A stretch of DNA of 64,000 nucleotides. Origin: Bacillus solitudinis. Its GTDB lineage: Bacteria > Bacillota > Bacilli > Bacillales > Bacillaceae_D. The DNA lies in contig NZ_KZ454943.1 of assembly GCF_002797395.1 (NCBI RefSeq), positions 1,662,308 through 1,726,307 of the forward strand, written 5' to 3'. The position numbers and the translations under genes were made by a program. The notes beneath the pieces are model-generated. The model made no database searches and had not been told where the DNA came from. It was given only the letters and a program-made list of their open reading frames with translations. Positions 43,311-51,772 of the stretch are shown here, in pieces; the first letter of the stretch is position 1, and every line of letters starts with the position of its first letter.

Positions 43311-44440
43311 TATTCACACCACAACTTTTTAATAATTTCTACAATTTTCGCTAAGTCAGCATCAGTCATTTTCGTGTCAGAAGGCAAACACACACCATTC
43401 TCAAACAACTTCTCCGAAACAGCCGTCCCAACATAATCATACTTCTCAAAGAAAGGCTGCATATGCATTGGCTTCCAAACCGGTCTTGACTCGATATTCT
43501 CAGCTTCCAACGCTTTAAATATATCAATTGGTCTCACTTTACCAGTCAACGTCATTGAGCTTAACCAGTAATTCGGTGCATCCCATTCATTACTTGGCAT
43601 GAACTGAACTCCTTCAAGCCCATCTAGTTCCCTTTTATAAAACTCGAAGATATACCGTTTCTTCTCCACCCTTTGATCTAAAACCTTTAACTGTCCTCTA
43701 CCAATCCCTGCAACTACATTACTCATACGGTAATTGAATCCTAATTCGCTATGTTGATAGTGCCTTGCCTGATCTCTCGATTGAGTCGCCCAAAATCTAG
43801 CCTTAGCAATTCTCTCTTCATTATCAGAAACGAGCATTCCACCACCAGAAGTAGTAATGATTTTATTCCCATTAAAAGAGAAGATGCCATAATTGCCAAA
43901 TGTTCCTGTGTGCCTACCTTTATAGTAAGTGCCCAGAGATTCGGCTGCATCTTCTATTAATACAACATTATGTTTCTTACAAAGTTCTACGATTCTATCC
44001 ATATCAGCAGACAAACCATAAAGATGTACAACGATTACTGCCTTAACCTTAGGATACTTTTGGAATGCTTCTTCTAATGCTTCAGGACACATATTCCATG
44101 TTTTATAATCACTATCAATAAAAACGGGAACAGCATTTTGATAGATAATTGGATTAGCTGTAGCAGAGAATGTAAGTGTTGGACAGAATACGATATCCCC
44201 TTCACCAACTCCAGCTGCTCTTAGGGCTAAATGAATAGCTGCCGTTCCAGAAGAAAGTGCTGCTGCTGCTTTAGAACCAACCTTTTCTGCCAGTTCCTTT
44301 TCAAATCCATTTACGTTTTCTCCAAGTGGAGCAATCCAGTTGGTATCAAAAGCTTCCTTTACATATTCCATTTCATAACCTTCATCACTCATATGCGGTG
44401 ATGAAAGAAAAATTCTCTCGTTCACTTTTGTTGTCTCCAT
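43310..44440 (-). CDS. DegT/DnrJ/EryC1 aminotransferase (PglE/EpsN type)
   Basis: 376 residues. RIFLSSPHMSDEGYEMEYVK and AFDTNWIAPLGENVNGFEKE are near-diagnostic for the PglE/EpsN group; VVLIEDAAESLGTYYKGRHT and FSFNGNKIITTSGGGMLVS carry the PLP-binding Asp and Lys region (G-N-K). It converts the 4-keto-6-deoxy sugar made by PglF into the 4-amino sugar. It is separated from the upstream prepilin gene by a 467-bp gap that may contain an internal promoter. Confidence 0.9.
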   Translation of the reverse strand: METTKVNERIFLSSPHMSDEGYEMEYVKEAFDTNWIAPLGENVNGFEKELAEKVGSKAAAALSSGTAAIHLALRAAGVGEGDIVFCPTLTFSATANPIIYQNAVPVFIDSDYKTWNMCPEALEEAFQKYPKVKAVIVVHLYGLSADMDRIVELCKKHNVVLIEDAAESLGTYYKGRHTGTFGNYGIFSFNGNKIITTSGGGMLVSDNEERIAKARFWATQSRDQARHYQHSELGFNYRMSNVVAGIGRGQLKVLDQRVEKKRYIFEFYKRELDGLEGVQFMPSNEWDAPNYWLSSMTLTGKVRPIDIFKALEAENIESRPVWKPMHMQPFFEKYDYVGTAVSEKLFENGVCLPSDTKMTDADLAKIVEIIKKLWCE

Positions 44441-44907
44441 CTATAGACTTCCTTCCATCGTTAAGTTAATATTTTAGTAGATTAGGACTTACTTGGAATC
44501 TTCAAAACTATTACTCCAACCAACTTCTAAACCACTAAAATCGTTATCTACTTCTGATAGCCACCTCGTAATATCTATTCAATTTACCAAGCAAATACCG
44601 ATTAGATATTCACTACCAAACCACCCTAACCCGAGTTTCTTCCTATTATATATACCATTCAATCAATCTATAAACCTCACTAAAAACGCCTCAAACCCTT
44701 ATCCCGCAAGGTTTCTAGCGTTCCATCTAAATTCGATAGTCAGTTCTCCTACAACATTCAATCAATAAAAACAAATCCACTTACCCCCCACACCATCACA
44801 TTCCACCAAACTAAATGTTAAACTCCAAATAGAAACAACCCACACTACTTCTTGCGTATATCTAGGCCTACGCTTTCCATAATAGAACAGGCTTTAGGTG
44901 TCTTCTT
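44441..44907. other. 467-bp gap inside the exopolysaccharide operon
   Basis: No supported gene; the plus-strand frame 44493-44768 has no ribosome site. On the minus strand a TATAAT-like box near 44650 with an upstream TTTATA at 18-bp spacing could drive a second transcript starting with the PglE gene. I see no terminator hairpin. Confidence 0.35.
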
Positions 44908-45288
44908 TTAAAGAAAAGGAACATCATTATCATTATTTTCATCATTTATTGGAAGGGTACTACATTGAACTTTCCCATCGATATAAGCTATTTCACATTC
45001 CCTTTGGCAAAGGTCTCCTTCAAAATTCTGTAAAAACCGAGTGAACCGTAAATCTGAGTGTTCTACATTTTCTAAAGTTAAATAGGCTTTATAACCTCTG
45101 TCTAGCTCTAACAGGTTTGCGTTACATACTTCTACTTTAGCCTTTTCTGTTAATCCAGTTAATGTAGGAATTACAATGGCTGCTAGTATTCCTAATATTG
45201 TTATAGTTACAAGTAGTTCGACTAAAGTTATTCCTTTAGAATTTAGTAACTTCCCTTTGGCTATAACTAACGTCTTAACACAGCTCAT
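44908..45288 (-). CDS. Type IV prepilin-like protein
   Basis: 126 residues. A positively charged 17-residue leader ends in the prepilin peptidase site, then KGITLVELLVTITILGILAA: cleavage after Gly would leave a non-Phe mature N-terminus with Glu at the +5 position. After the helix comes a short globular part with three cysteines (EVCNANLL, DLCQRECEIA). No other pilus gene is in the window, so it depends on a peptidase and assembly system elsewhere (ComG machinery in Bacilli). It sits between gtaB and the PglE gene, 37 bases after gtaB; its role in exopolysaccharide biology is unclear. Confidence 0.8.
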   Translation of the reverse strand: MSCVKTLVIAKGKLLNSKGITLVELLVTITILGILAAIVIPTLTGLTEKAKVEVCNANLLELDRGYKAYLTLENVEHSDLRFTRFLQNFEGDLCQRECEIAYIDGKVQCSTLPINDENNDNDVPFL

Positions 45289-45325
45289 CTTACCATACCT
45301 TTTAGCTAGTTCGATAAGCAGGCGA

Positions 45326-46213
45326 TTACTTCACCGCCTGCCTATGCTTATCCATCGCTCCTTCAAGATAAACCAGCAATTCCCCTCTCAACTCTGGATT
45401 CTGCAAAGCAAACTCAATTGACGTCTTCACAAACCCCAACTTCTCTCCAACATCATAACGCTCGCCTTCATAAGCATAAGCAAAGACCCGCTGAATCTCA
45501 TTCAATCTTTGAATTGCATCCGTAAGCTGAATCTCTCCACCAGCCCCTACTTCTTGCTGCTCAAGAAACGTGAAAATCTCCGGAGTTAAAATATAACGCC
45601 CCATAATAGCTAAATTAGAAGGAGCTGTCCCTTGTGCTGGCTTTTCAACGAATTGATTAACGCTATAGCGTCTTCCTTCTCTTGTAATTGGGTCGACAAT
45701 TCCGTAACGATGCGTTTCTTCGTCAGGTACGGACATGACACCGACCACAGACGACAATGTTTCATTGTATTGCTCCATCAATTGTTGCAAACAAGGCTTT
45801 TCTGCTTGAACGATATCATCACCTAGTAATACAGCAAATGGCTCGTCTCCAATAAATTTACGTGCACACCAGACCGCATGTCCTAAACCCTTAGGTTCCT
45901 TTTGACGAATATAATGAATATCAACCATATTTGTTGAGTATTGCACTTTTTCTAGTAATTCCGTCTTCCCTTTATCGAATAAGTTTTTTTCTAATTCAAA
46001 TGCATGGTCAAAATGATCTTCAATCGCGCGTTTTCCTTTGCCTGTGACAATGATAATATCTTCAATACCTGATTGGACCGCTTCTTCGACGATATATTGA
46101 ATCGTTGGTTTATCAACGATTGGTAGCATTTCTTTTGGCATAGCCTTTGTCGCTGGAAGAAATCTCGTTCCAAGTCCTGCTGCTGGTATAATCGCTTTTT
46201 TTATCTTTTTCAT
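45326..46213 (-). CDS. gtaB: UTP-glucose-1-phosphate uridylyltransferase
   Basis: 295 residues, standard length. [20 protein letters not shown] and [20 protein letters not shown] are the GalU/GtaB signature; [16 protein letters not shown] and [20 protein letters not shown] follow. It makes UDP-glucose for glucosylation, and for Ugd at the far end of the same operon. GAGGGTCATGGATG-type ribosome site before ATG. It lies 37 bases after the stop of the PglF gene. Confidence 0.9.
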   Translation of the reverse strand: MKKIKKAIIPAAGLGTRFLPATKAMPKEMLPIVDKPTIQYIVEEAVQSGIEDIIIVTGKGKRAIEDHFDHAFELEKNLFDKGKTELLEKVQYSTNMVDIHYIRQKEPKGLGHAVWCARKFIGDEPFAVLLGDDIVQAEKPCLQQLMEQYNETLSSVVGVMSVPDEETHRYGIVDPITREGRRYSVNQFVEKPAQGTAPSNLAIMGRYILTPEIFTFLEQQEVGAGGEIQLTDAIQRLNEIQRVFAYAYEGERYDVGEKLGFVKTSIEFALQNPELRGELLVYLEGAMDKHRQAVK

Positions 46214-46250
46214 CCATGACCCTCCTTAGAAAACCCTATCGCTTTTACTA

Positions 46251-48071
46251 TCACTTCACCACACTCAAAATTCTCAACTCACGAGTCCTGAAGTTCGCAA
46301 TATCCAATAACTCCTGTCGCAACATTTCACGACTCATCCCCTGAAACCTTTCAACCAAATCAAACGTTACATTAATATTAACTAGCGGCGTCTTTCCTCG
46401 ATAAATCGACGGATACACTTGTTCAGCGTGGACTTCATCCTTACCTAGAAGCTCTTCAAACATCTTCTCCCCAGGACGCATACCGGTAAACTTAATCGGA
46501 ATCTCGTCTTCGGTGTAACCTGATAGCTTAATAAGATTCCTTGCCAAGTCAACAATTTTCACCGGCTCACCCATATCAAGGACGAATACTTCTCCGCCTT
46601 GTGCAAGTGATCCTGCTTGAAGGACGAGTCTCGATGCTTCAGGAATTGTCATAAAATAACGAACCATTTCAGGATCTGTAACGGTAACAGGTCCACCGCT
46701 TTTAATTTGGTCTTTAAATAGAGGAATCACACTTCCTCGGCTACCGAGTACATTTCCGAAGCGGACAGCGACAAACCTTGTTTTGCTTACCATGTCCATA
46801 TGCTGAATAATCATTTCGGCAATTCGCTTCGTTGCTCCCATTACGCTTGTAGGGTTAACGGCTTTATCTGTAGAAATCATCACGAATGTGTTTACCTTGG
46901 CGTCACTTGCTGCTTCGGCTACGTTTCTCGTTCCGATGATATTGTTTTTCACGGCCTCTTCTGGGTTGCGTTCCATTAATGGCACATGCTTATGCGCAGC
47001 TGCATGGAAGACCACATGTGGTTGCCTAGTGTTCATAATCTTGAATATTTTCTCACGGTCTTGTACATCCGCGATTTCGGTTGAGATGACTAGGTCTGGC
47101 AGATTTCGTCTTAATTCCATCTCAATGGAATAGATGCTGTTTTCGCCGTGTCCAAGGAGAATGATTTCTTTTGGCGTAAAACGCGCGACCTGACGACAAA
47201 CCTCGGAACCAATCGACCCACCTGCGCCAGTGACTAAAATTGTTCTTTTTGTAATGTACTCGGCAATGCCATCAACATCTAACTCGACGGGTTCACGTCC
47301 AAGTAAGTCTTCTACTTCAACATCACGGAAGTGGTTTACCGAGACATTTCCGAGCATTAAGTCTTCAATTCGTGGCAGGATTTGCGTCTTTGCTTTCGTC
47401 TTCGAGCATTCAAGAAAGATTTCATTCAATGCGCGTTGATTTAAGGACGGGATCGCAATCACAATATTTTCAATATCATGGTCTTTGACGAGTTCTTCTA
47501 TTTCTTTCACGTTGCCTAAGACAGGCACTCCTAAGATTTCAAGCTGCTGCTTGTGAATGTCATCATCAACAAAACCGACGGGCTCAAGTTCACCCTCATT
47601 GCTTTGCTTTAGCTGGCGCGCAATCATTGTTCCCGCATTTCCAGCACCGATAATTAGTGTGCGTTTCCCTGTTCTTTGGTGAGGAAGATATGTATCACGG
47701 TACATACGCCATGCAAAACGCGAACCCCCTATTAGAATGATATGCATCATCCATGTAATCGTAAGGGTCCTGAAAGTCACGTCTTGAATAAGGAGAATTT
47801 GGGCGATGGCCGTTACACCGACCGAGAGCGTGACCGCCAGGAAAATGGCGTATAGCTCATTCATACTTGCGTATTGCCAAACTCGTTTGTAAAGCTTATA
47901 CATAGCCGCAAAGGTATGGTGACTACATAATAAAACAATCGAGCTCACAAGTAACAAAAGTGTAAATGGATTATTGGTTGGAAGGAGTAAAAAATTACTC
48001 ACATAAATGGATGTTAACACTATAATAGAATCTATAAGTACAAGGGATAGAATGCGTTTTTTTAATGTCAT
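46251..48071 (-). CDS. Membrane UDP-GlcNAc 4,6-dehydratase (PglF/EpsC/CapD type)
   Basis: 606 residues. Four N-terminal membrane helices (about 8-130), a CoA-binding-like Rossmann domain (RTLIIGAGNAGTMIARQLKQ, about 140-260), then the catalytic SDR domain: TILVTGAGGSIGSEVCRQVA, HAAAHKHVPLMERNPEEAVK, and STDKAVNPTSVMGATKR with the Asp-Lys pair that replaces Tyr in this class. It produces UDP-4-keto-6-deoxy-GlcNAc, the first step to bacillosamine. AAAGGAGGG precedes ATG. It is the first gene of the operon, behind a leader with a terminator-like hairpin. Confidence 0.9.
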   Translation of the reverse strand: MTLKKRILSLVLIDSIIVLTSIYVSNFLLLPTNNPFTLLLLVSSIVLLCSHHTFAAMYKLYKRVWQYASMNELYAIFLAVTLSVGVTAIAQILLIQDVTFRTLTITWMMHIILIGGSRFAWRMYRDTYLPHQRTGKRTLIIGAGNAGTMIARQLKQSNEGELEPVGFVDDDIHKQQLEILGVPVLGNVKEIEELVKDHDIENIVIAIPSLNQRALNEIFLECSKTKAKTQILPRIEDLMLGNVSVNHFRDVEVEDLLGREPVELDVDGIAEYITKRTILVTGAGGSIGSEVCRQVARFTPKEIILLGHGENSIYSIEMELRRNLPDLVISTEIADVQDREKIFKIMNTRQPHVVFHAAAHKHVPLMERNPEEAVKNNIIGTRNVAEAASDAKVNTFVMISTDKAVNPTSVMGATKRIAEMIIQHMDMVSKTRFVAVRFGNVLGSRGSVIPLFKDQIKSGGPVTVTDPEMVRYFMTIPEASRLVLQAGSLAQGGEVFVLDMGEPVKIVDLARNLIKLSGYTEDEIPIKFTGMRPGEKMFEELLGKDEVHAEQVYPSIYRGKTPLVNINVTFDLVERFQGMSREMLRQELLDIANFRTRELRILSVVK

Positions 48072-48122
48072 TTATTGGCCCTCCTTTTAAGGTTGAACAC
48101 AGATTATTTTACTTCTTAAAAT

Positions 48123-48176
48123 AAGAAACCCTAACAAACTTGTCGCTAGATAGAGGCAAATTAGTTAAGGTTTCTT
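48123..48176 (-). terminator. Terminator/attenuator in the exopolysaccharide leader
   Basis: On the minus strand AAGAAACCTTAAC (48164-48176) pairs with GTTAGGGTTTCTT (48123-48135), one mismatch, 28-nt loop, followed by ATTTTAAG. It ends about 50 bases before the PglF start codon and lies downstream of the putative promoter, so transcripts must pass it to reach the operon. This suggests attenuation or antitermination. Confidence 0.6.
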
Positions 48177-48236
48177 TCTGTGTATGGGTAGGATACTCGT
48201 GCTAGAAATCATGCTAGTGTTTTTTTATTCCTATCT

Positions 48237-48267
48237 ATTATAATATTTTTCAGAGTAAAAATGTCGA
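48237..48267 (-). promoter_or_regulatory. Putative sigma-A promoter of the exopolysaccharide operon
   Basis: On the minus strand TATAAT (48237-48242) with TCGACA 19 bases upstream (48262-48267). The -35 is weak and spacing long. It would give a leader of about 155 bases containing the hairpin at 48123-48176. Confidence 0.45.
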
Positions 48268-48330
48268 ATTTTCAAAATTTATAAGTAAGACTATTTTCTT
48301 AATCTATAAAAAATGGAAGGGAAATAAGTA

Positions 48331-48482
48331 CTCCTTTTTCTACGGGGTTTCCCCCTTGAGGCATTAAACCTCCCCTCACACGGCCCTTCCGGCAACTGGT
48401 GCCTAAGGGAAACGGATTCATTTCCCCACAGGATCGTCGAGTGCCTCCAACGGTAACGGGTAGGAGACATAGCCGCGACACT
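48331..48482 (-). ncRNA. Compact GC-rich structured element, class uncertain
   Basis: The stretch is far more GC-rich than its surroundings and, on the minus strand, holds several local stems: GGGAAA / TTTCCC around TGAATCCG, GGTTT / AAACC, GGC / GCC in GGCACCAGTTGCC, and CTCC / GGAG. The run GGAAGGGCCGTGTGAGGGG recalls the 5' domain of bacterial group II introns, but no reverse transcriptase and no domain V hairpin are present. It may be an intron fragment or another structured RNA. The 60-codon frame across it (48299-48481) has no ribosome site. Confidence 0.35.
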
Positions 48483-48521
48483 ACTTCAAACGCATCAGAG
48501 CAAACTATTTTACTAGTTTTC

Positions 48522-48644
48522 TTAAAATAACCTTCGTCTTCTTTTTCTGCCTACTTTAAAGTAATAATGCCCATCCGTGCTGTTATGAAACATCCGAATT
48601 TTAAAAATTGATAAGGGTGTCCAAATTTCTTTCATATATGCCAT
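48522..48644 (-). CDS. Small basic ORF, 40 residues
   Basis: ATG behind CGGAGAG (8-base spacing). The product begins MAYMKEIWTPLSIFKIRMFH and ends in a strongly basic KVGRKRRRRLF. Not recognised. The ribosome site and compact, complete frame support it; without homologs it stays a candidate. Confidence 0.4.
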   Translation of the reverse strand: MAYMKEIWTPLSIFKIRMFHNSTDGHYYFKVGRKRRRRLF

Positions 48645-48699
48645 GACCAATCTCTCCGTTTTTATAAAAGTGAGATAGCTAGACTAGTTATCTTCACGT

Positions 48700-48870
48700 T
48701 TATTCAATTTCTTGAAGGAGTTGATAGCTGTCGACAATCTTTTTTAGAATTGTCATCTTTGTTTCATTTGGTACTGACTTTTCAGAAATAATCGTAGAGG
48801 TTAACATGATATAAGCTTCCTCTGGATTCCTGCTGGTCAGTAACTCGATGTAGTTTCCTTCTCTTTTCAT
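48700..48870 (-). CDS. Small ORF, 56 residues, two-helix protein
   Basis: MKREGNYIELLTSRNPEEAY is followed by an amphipathic stretch (MTILKKIVDSYQLLQEIE) and a stop. A GGGGCGAG sits 5 bases before ATG. The composition (balanced charges, predicted helices, no low complexity) looks like a real small protein. I recognise no family. 55 bases separate it from the next small ORF, so the two may be co-transcribed. Confidence 0.55.
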   Translation of the reverse strand: MKREGNYIELLTSRNPEEAYIMLTSTIISEKSVPNETKMTILKKIVDSYQLLQEIE

Positions 48871-49590
48871 CAATCTCGCCCCTATGTTCGATATCCGAGT
48901 GAATCGTTTTATCGTACCTACCCTAAATTAGGTACCTGATCTTTGTTTTGCTTCAGTAAAATGGCCTATTTCATTCATTGAACACCCTCTATAAAGAGGT
49001 AGATTACTGATTTTATAGGTATCGGTGTCATTTCATATAGAAAATGGTAGTGACGGACATCACTAAGTTTTTACTCATAAGAAGTTGCAGTTTTTTTAAT
49101 TTCTCGAAAACCTTCCGTCTCGCTAATTAAGCAGCTAGTCAGTATGGTCTTAGCAATGCCACGGAAGACTGCTTAGTCGGTTTAGTCATCACTTTCTTGA
49201 GCGATTATCCGTGAAACAGTGGTCATCAATAAGGCTATTAAAGTAAACATGATTAAACATATTTGTGATCTGCATAGAAACCCTCCTATTTTCGCATTTA
49301 TTTAGTCCCGTACTTTTATCATATGGTAATTTCACCAATTCCAAATGTAACTAAAGTAATAAATAGGAAAACTTAATAATCCGTTGGTTAAATAAAATTA
49401 TTTCAAGCTCTGTAATAAAAAGTGCTTACATCCTTCAAAACATTCGTATAAATATTAATAAATTAATATTTACATTAATCATATTACTGTTTTATCCTGC
49501 GACACGGAGAAACAAGGGCCTTAGGAAAATACGGTTGATTTCCACAAGACTCCTTGTTGCGGTCACGAGTAAGAGGTATAACCACTGCCC
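48871..49590. other. Mostly gene-free stretch with one candidate peptide ORF
   Basis: A 28-codon minus-strand frame at 49189-49275 (MQITNMFNHVYFNS...) has a good GGAGGG site. In the next frame the same DNA reads IMFTLIALLMTTVSRIIAQE, a signal-peptide-like stretch without its own ribosome site, so a frameshifted small exported peptide is possible. An imperfect hairpin (AACAAGG / CCTTGTT, 49514-49553) may end transcription of the phosphatase gene. Otherwise nothing is recognised. Confidence 0.35.
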
Positions 49591-50358
49591 TTAAATTAAT
49601 CCTAAGAATTTACGCTTCTTGATTTGGTAGGGCGGTTCGGGTAGAACGGCTTCACCGTAAACGAGGGTTTCTGCGTTTTCTTGTAAGTAATAGGCGGTTT
49701 GCGTACCAAATTTCTGCTCAACGAGGTTAAAGGCTTCTCGAAGGTCATTTGGTCGCGTGGTTGTGTTATGTGTATCGGAAGCGATAAAGTGAACGAGCTG
49801 GTGATCAACAAGCTGTTCTGAGAATTTCTTTATATTCTTGCCGAATCTACCTGTTAGGCTAGATGCTGTTAGCTGGGCTAGCATGCCTTGTTTAATTAGA
49901 TTGTAAAGCTTATCTGGTCGTTGGACGATTTCACTATTTCGCTCTGGATGAGCAATGACAGGTTGGATGCCAGCCAACTGTAAATCGTAAAGTAATCTTG
50001 ATGTATAAGCAGGCACATGGTCAGATGGTAATTCTACTAGTATATAGTTGGTATGATTGAGGGTAAGTAGTTGCTGCTGCTCTTCAATGTCTTGCATCAA
50101 TTCTCCGTATATCCGAATCTCTTGACCTGGGACAATGTTTAGATTCAAGCCTTTTTCATTAAATATTGATTTTAAGCTAACGACATGGTTCTCGATTTCA
50201 AGCTTTGAATTATTGTAGGTTCCATTTCTGTGATGTGGTGTTGCGACCATCGTGTAGATCCCTTGTTCCTCGGCTTGCTTTGCCATGTTGATCGCTTCGT
50301 CAATGGAATGCGCACCATCATCTATGTTAGGAAGTATGTGACTGTGGATGTCGATCAT
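49591..50358 (-). CDS. PHP-type tyrosine-protein phosphatase (YwqE/CpsB family)
   Basis: 255 residues from ATG 50358 (GAGGG upstream). Motifs in order: MIDIHSHILPNIDDGAHSID (metal-binding HxH), MVATPHHRNGTY, IVPGQEIRIYGEL, QPVIAHPERNSEIV and HFIASDTHNTTTRPNDLREA, the manganese site of the polymerase-and-histidinol-phosphatase fold. Family members dephosphorylate the BY-kinase (YwqD/CpsD/EpsB) that controls exopolysaccharide synthesis. No kinase or modulator gene is in this window, although the exopolysaccharide operon starts 1.5 kb away in the same direction, so the kinase must be elsewhere or absent. Confidence 0.9.
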   Translation of the reverse strand: MIDIHSHILPNIDDGAHSIDEAINMAKQAEEQGIYTMVATPHHRNGTYNNSKLEIENHVVSLKSIFNEKGLNLNIVPGQEIRIYGELMQDIEEQQQLLTLNHTNYILVELPSDHVPAYTSRLLYDLQLAGIQPVIAHPERNSEIVQRPDKLYNLIKQGMLAQLTASSLTGRFGKNIKKFSEQLVDHQLVHFIASDTHNTTTRPNDLREAFNLVEQKFGTQTAYYLQENAETLVYGEAVLPEPPYQIKKRKFLGLI

Positions 50359-50536
50359 TTTGAGCACCCTCTTTTTAATTTAAATTATATTCAAACATTT
50401 AAATATTAGGACTTATGAATTAATATCTAATAATCTACCATATATTTGGTTAGTATTCGAGACTTTTTGCGTAAATTAAACAATAAACTTATAGTCATTG
50501 TTCGACATTTTCTGATTTATGTTTATTTACTTACAA

Positions 50537-50572
50537 AAAGTGGTCATCCTCAACAGTGAGGACGACCACTTT
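50537..50572 (-). terminator. Terminator of the N-terminal-SLH gene
   Basis: AAAGTGGTC / GACCACTTT with inner CCTCA / TGAGG, followed on the minus strand by TTTTTG. Confidence 0.8.
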
Positions 50573-50579
50573 CAATCTA

Positions 50580-51623
50580 CTATTCTAGGTCATCTAATTC
50601 AAAAGGGATATCAGTATAATATACCTTCCATTCTCCATCTACATTCTTCACATAATAAGTTGATGTATATGGCATGACGGTTGAGAAGTTTGTCGAGCTG
50701 TCTGTGTAGCTTAACGATAGTTCGCCATCAAGTTCTACCTTTGCATAACGATTGCTTTTTGAAAGGACTGTAAGTGTAGGTTCGTTGGTAAACGCCATTT
50801 CTTGCGTAGTGGAGTCTTCGAAAAACCACTCAACCATTTCATCAGCTGAAGCTTTTTGGTAGCCTGTGTAATACTTTGCATTATGAGCTAATAAGCCGTT
50901 CGTATCACTGCTCGCAAATAATGGAAAGCTTTCCGTTTCGCTGTTTAACACAAAGCTCGTTAAATCCGCATCGCTTGGCGTGTTTGATTGCTCTAGCTGT
51001 AAAGCACGGTGAATCATGACGGCTGCATGAGCACGAGAGGCTTGCTCACGTGGACGGAAGTGGTTCTTCTCGTCGCCACGAATGACGCCAACGCGGCTAG
51101 CTTCAGTAATTTCTAACGCTGCCCAGTAGTCACTTGATACATCTGTGAATTCTTTTGCTGTGCCCGTAAATTCGATCGTGTCATTAAATGCACGAACGAT
51201 CATCGTTGCCAATTGGTCGCGGGTAATCGGTGCATTCGGGTTATACGTTCCATCTTCACGACCACGTGCAATGCCATGGTCACTAGCAATTTGTATTTCA
51301 TTCTTCAAGCCATGTGCTGAGATATCGGAGAAGACTTTGCCTTCGCCTGTTGCTTCAAGTCCTAACGCACGTACGGTAATTGCTGCAAACTGAGCGCGGG
51401 TAATCTTTCCGCCCGGATTTAGGTAATAGTCGCCATCGGCATCTTGGTACCCTTTTATAATATCTGCGTTCACTAAGTCATCAAGTTCGTCTTCCGCCCA
51501 GTGACCCCAAATGTCATACATTAAATAGGAATCTGCGGTGCGTGTTTCTTCTTGAGCCATGACAGGGAGCGCCATTAATGCGAGTAGCATACAAGCCATA
51601 ATAGTCGTGATGAATTTTTTCAT
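50580..51623 (-). CDS. Secreted protein with three N-terminal SLH domains
   Basis: 347 residues from ATG 51623 (MKKFITTIMACMLLALMALP signal peptide, cut near MAQ); the frame upstream is not needed. Three SLH repeats at about 37-90, 100-150 and 160-210, each with a TRAQ-like motif (ITRAQFAAITVRAL, ITRDQLATMIVRAF, ASRAHAAVMIHRAL), anchor it to pyruvylated secondary wall polymer. The C-terminal 130 residues (SWY-rich, ADEMVEWFFEDSTTQEMAFT, TYYVKNVDGEWKVYYTDIPF) resemble an NTF2-like fold. It is monocistronic and divergent from the membrane protein at 51773. Function of the tail unknown. Confidence 0.8.
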   Translation of the reverse strand: MKKFITTIMACMLLALMALPVMAQEETRTADSYLMYDIWGHWAEDELDDLVNADIIKGYQDADGDYYLNPGGKITRAQFAAITVRALGLEATGEGKVFSDISAHGLKNEIQIASDHGIARGREDGTYNPNAPITRDQLATMIVRAFNDTIEFTGTAKEFTDVSSDYWAALEITEASRVGVIRGDEKNHFRPREQASRAHAAVMIHRALQLEQSNTPSDADLTSFVLNSETESFPLFASSDTNGLLAHNAKYYTGYQKASADEMVEWFFEDSTTQEMAFTNEPTLTVLSKSNRYAKVELDGELSLSYTDSSTNFSTVMPYTSTYYVKNVDGEWKVYYTDIPFELDDLE

Positions 51624-51772
51624 CTTGGATGAGCCCTTCTTTCTTGTCAAAATTAGTCGTACTAGATCATTTTATGACAGAGAAGACGATACGTAAATAG
51701 GAACTAAGTGGGAATGATGGGCACTTATTCTGAATAGAGATGAGGGAGACGACCTATGGGGAGGGACGTGCC

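Noticed and set aside
48299-48481. 60-codon minus-strand ORF
   Set aside because: Arg/Gly/Cys-rich translation of a structured GC-rich element, no ribosome site.
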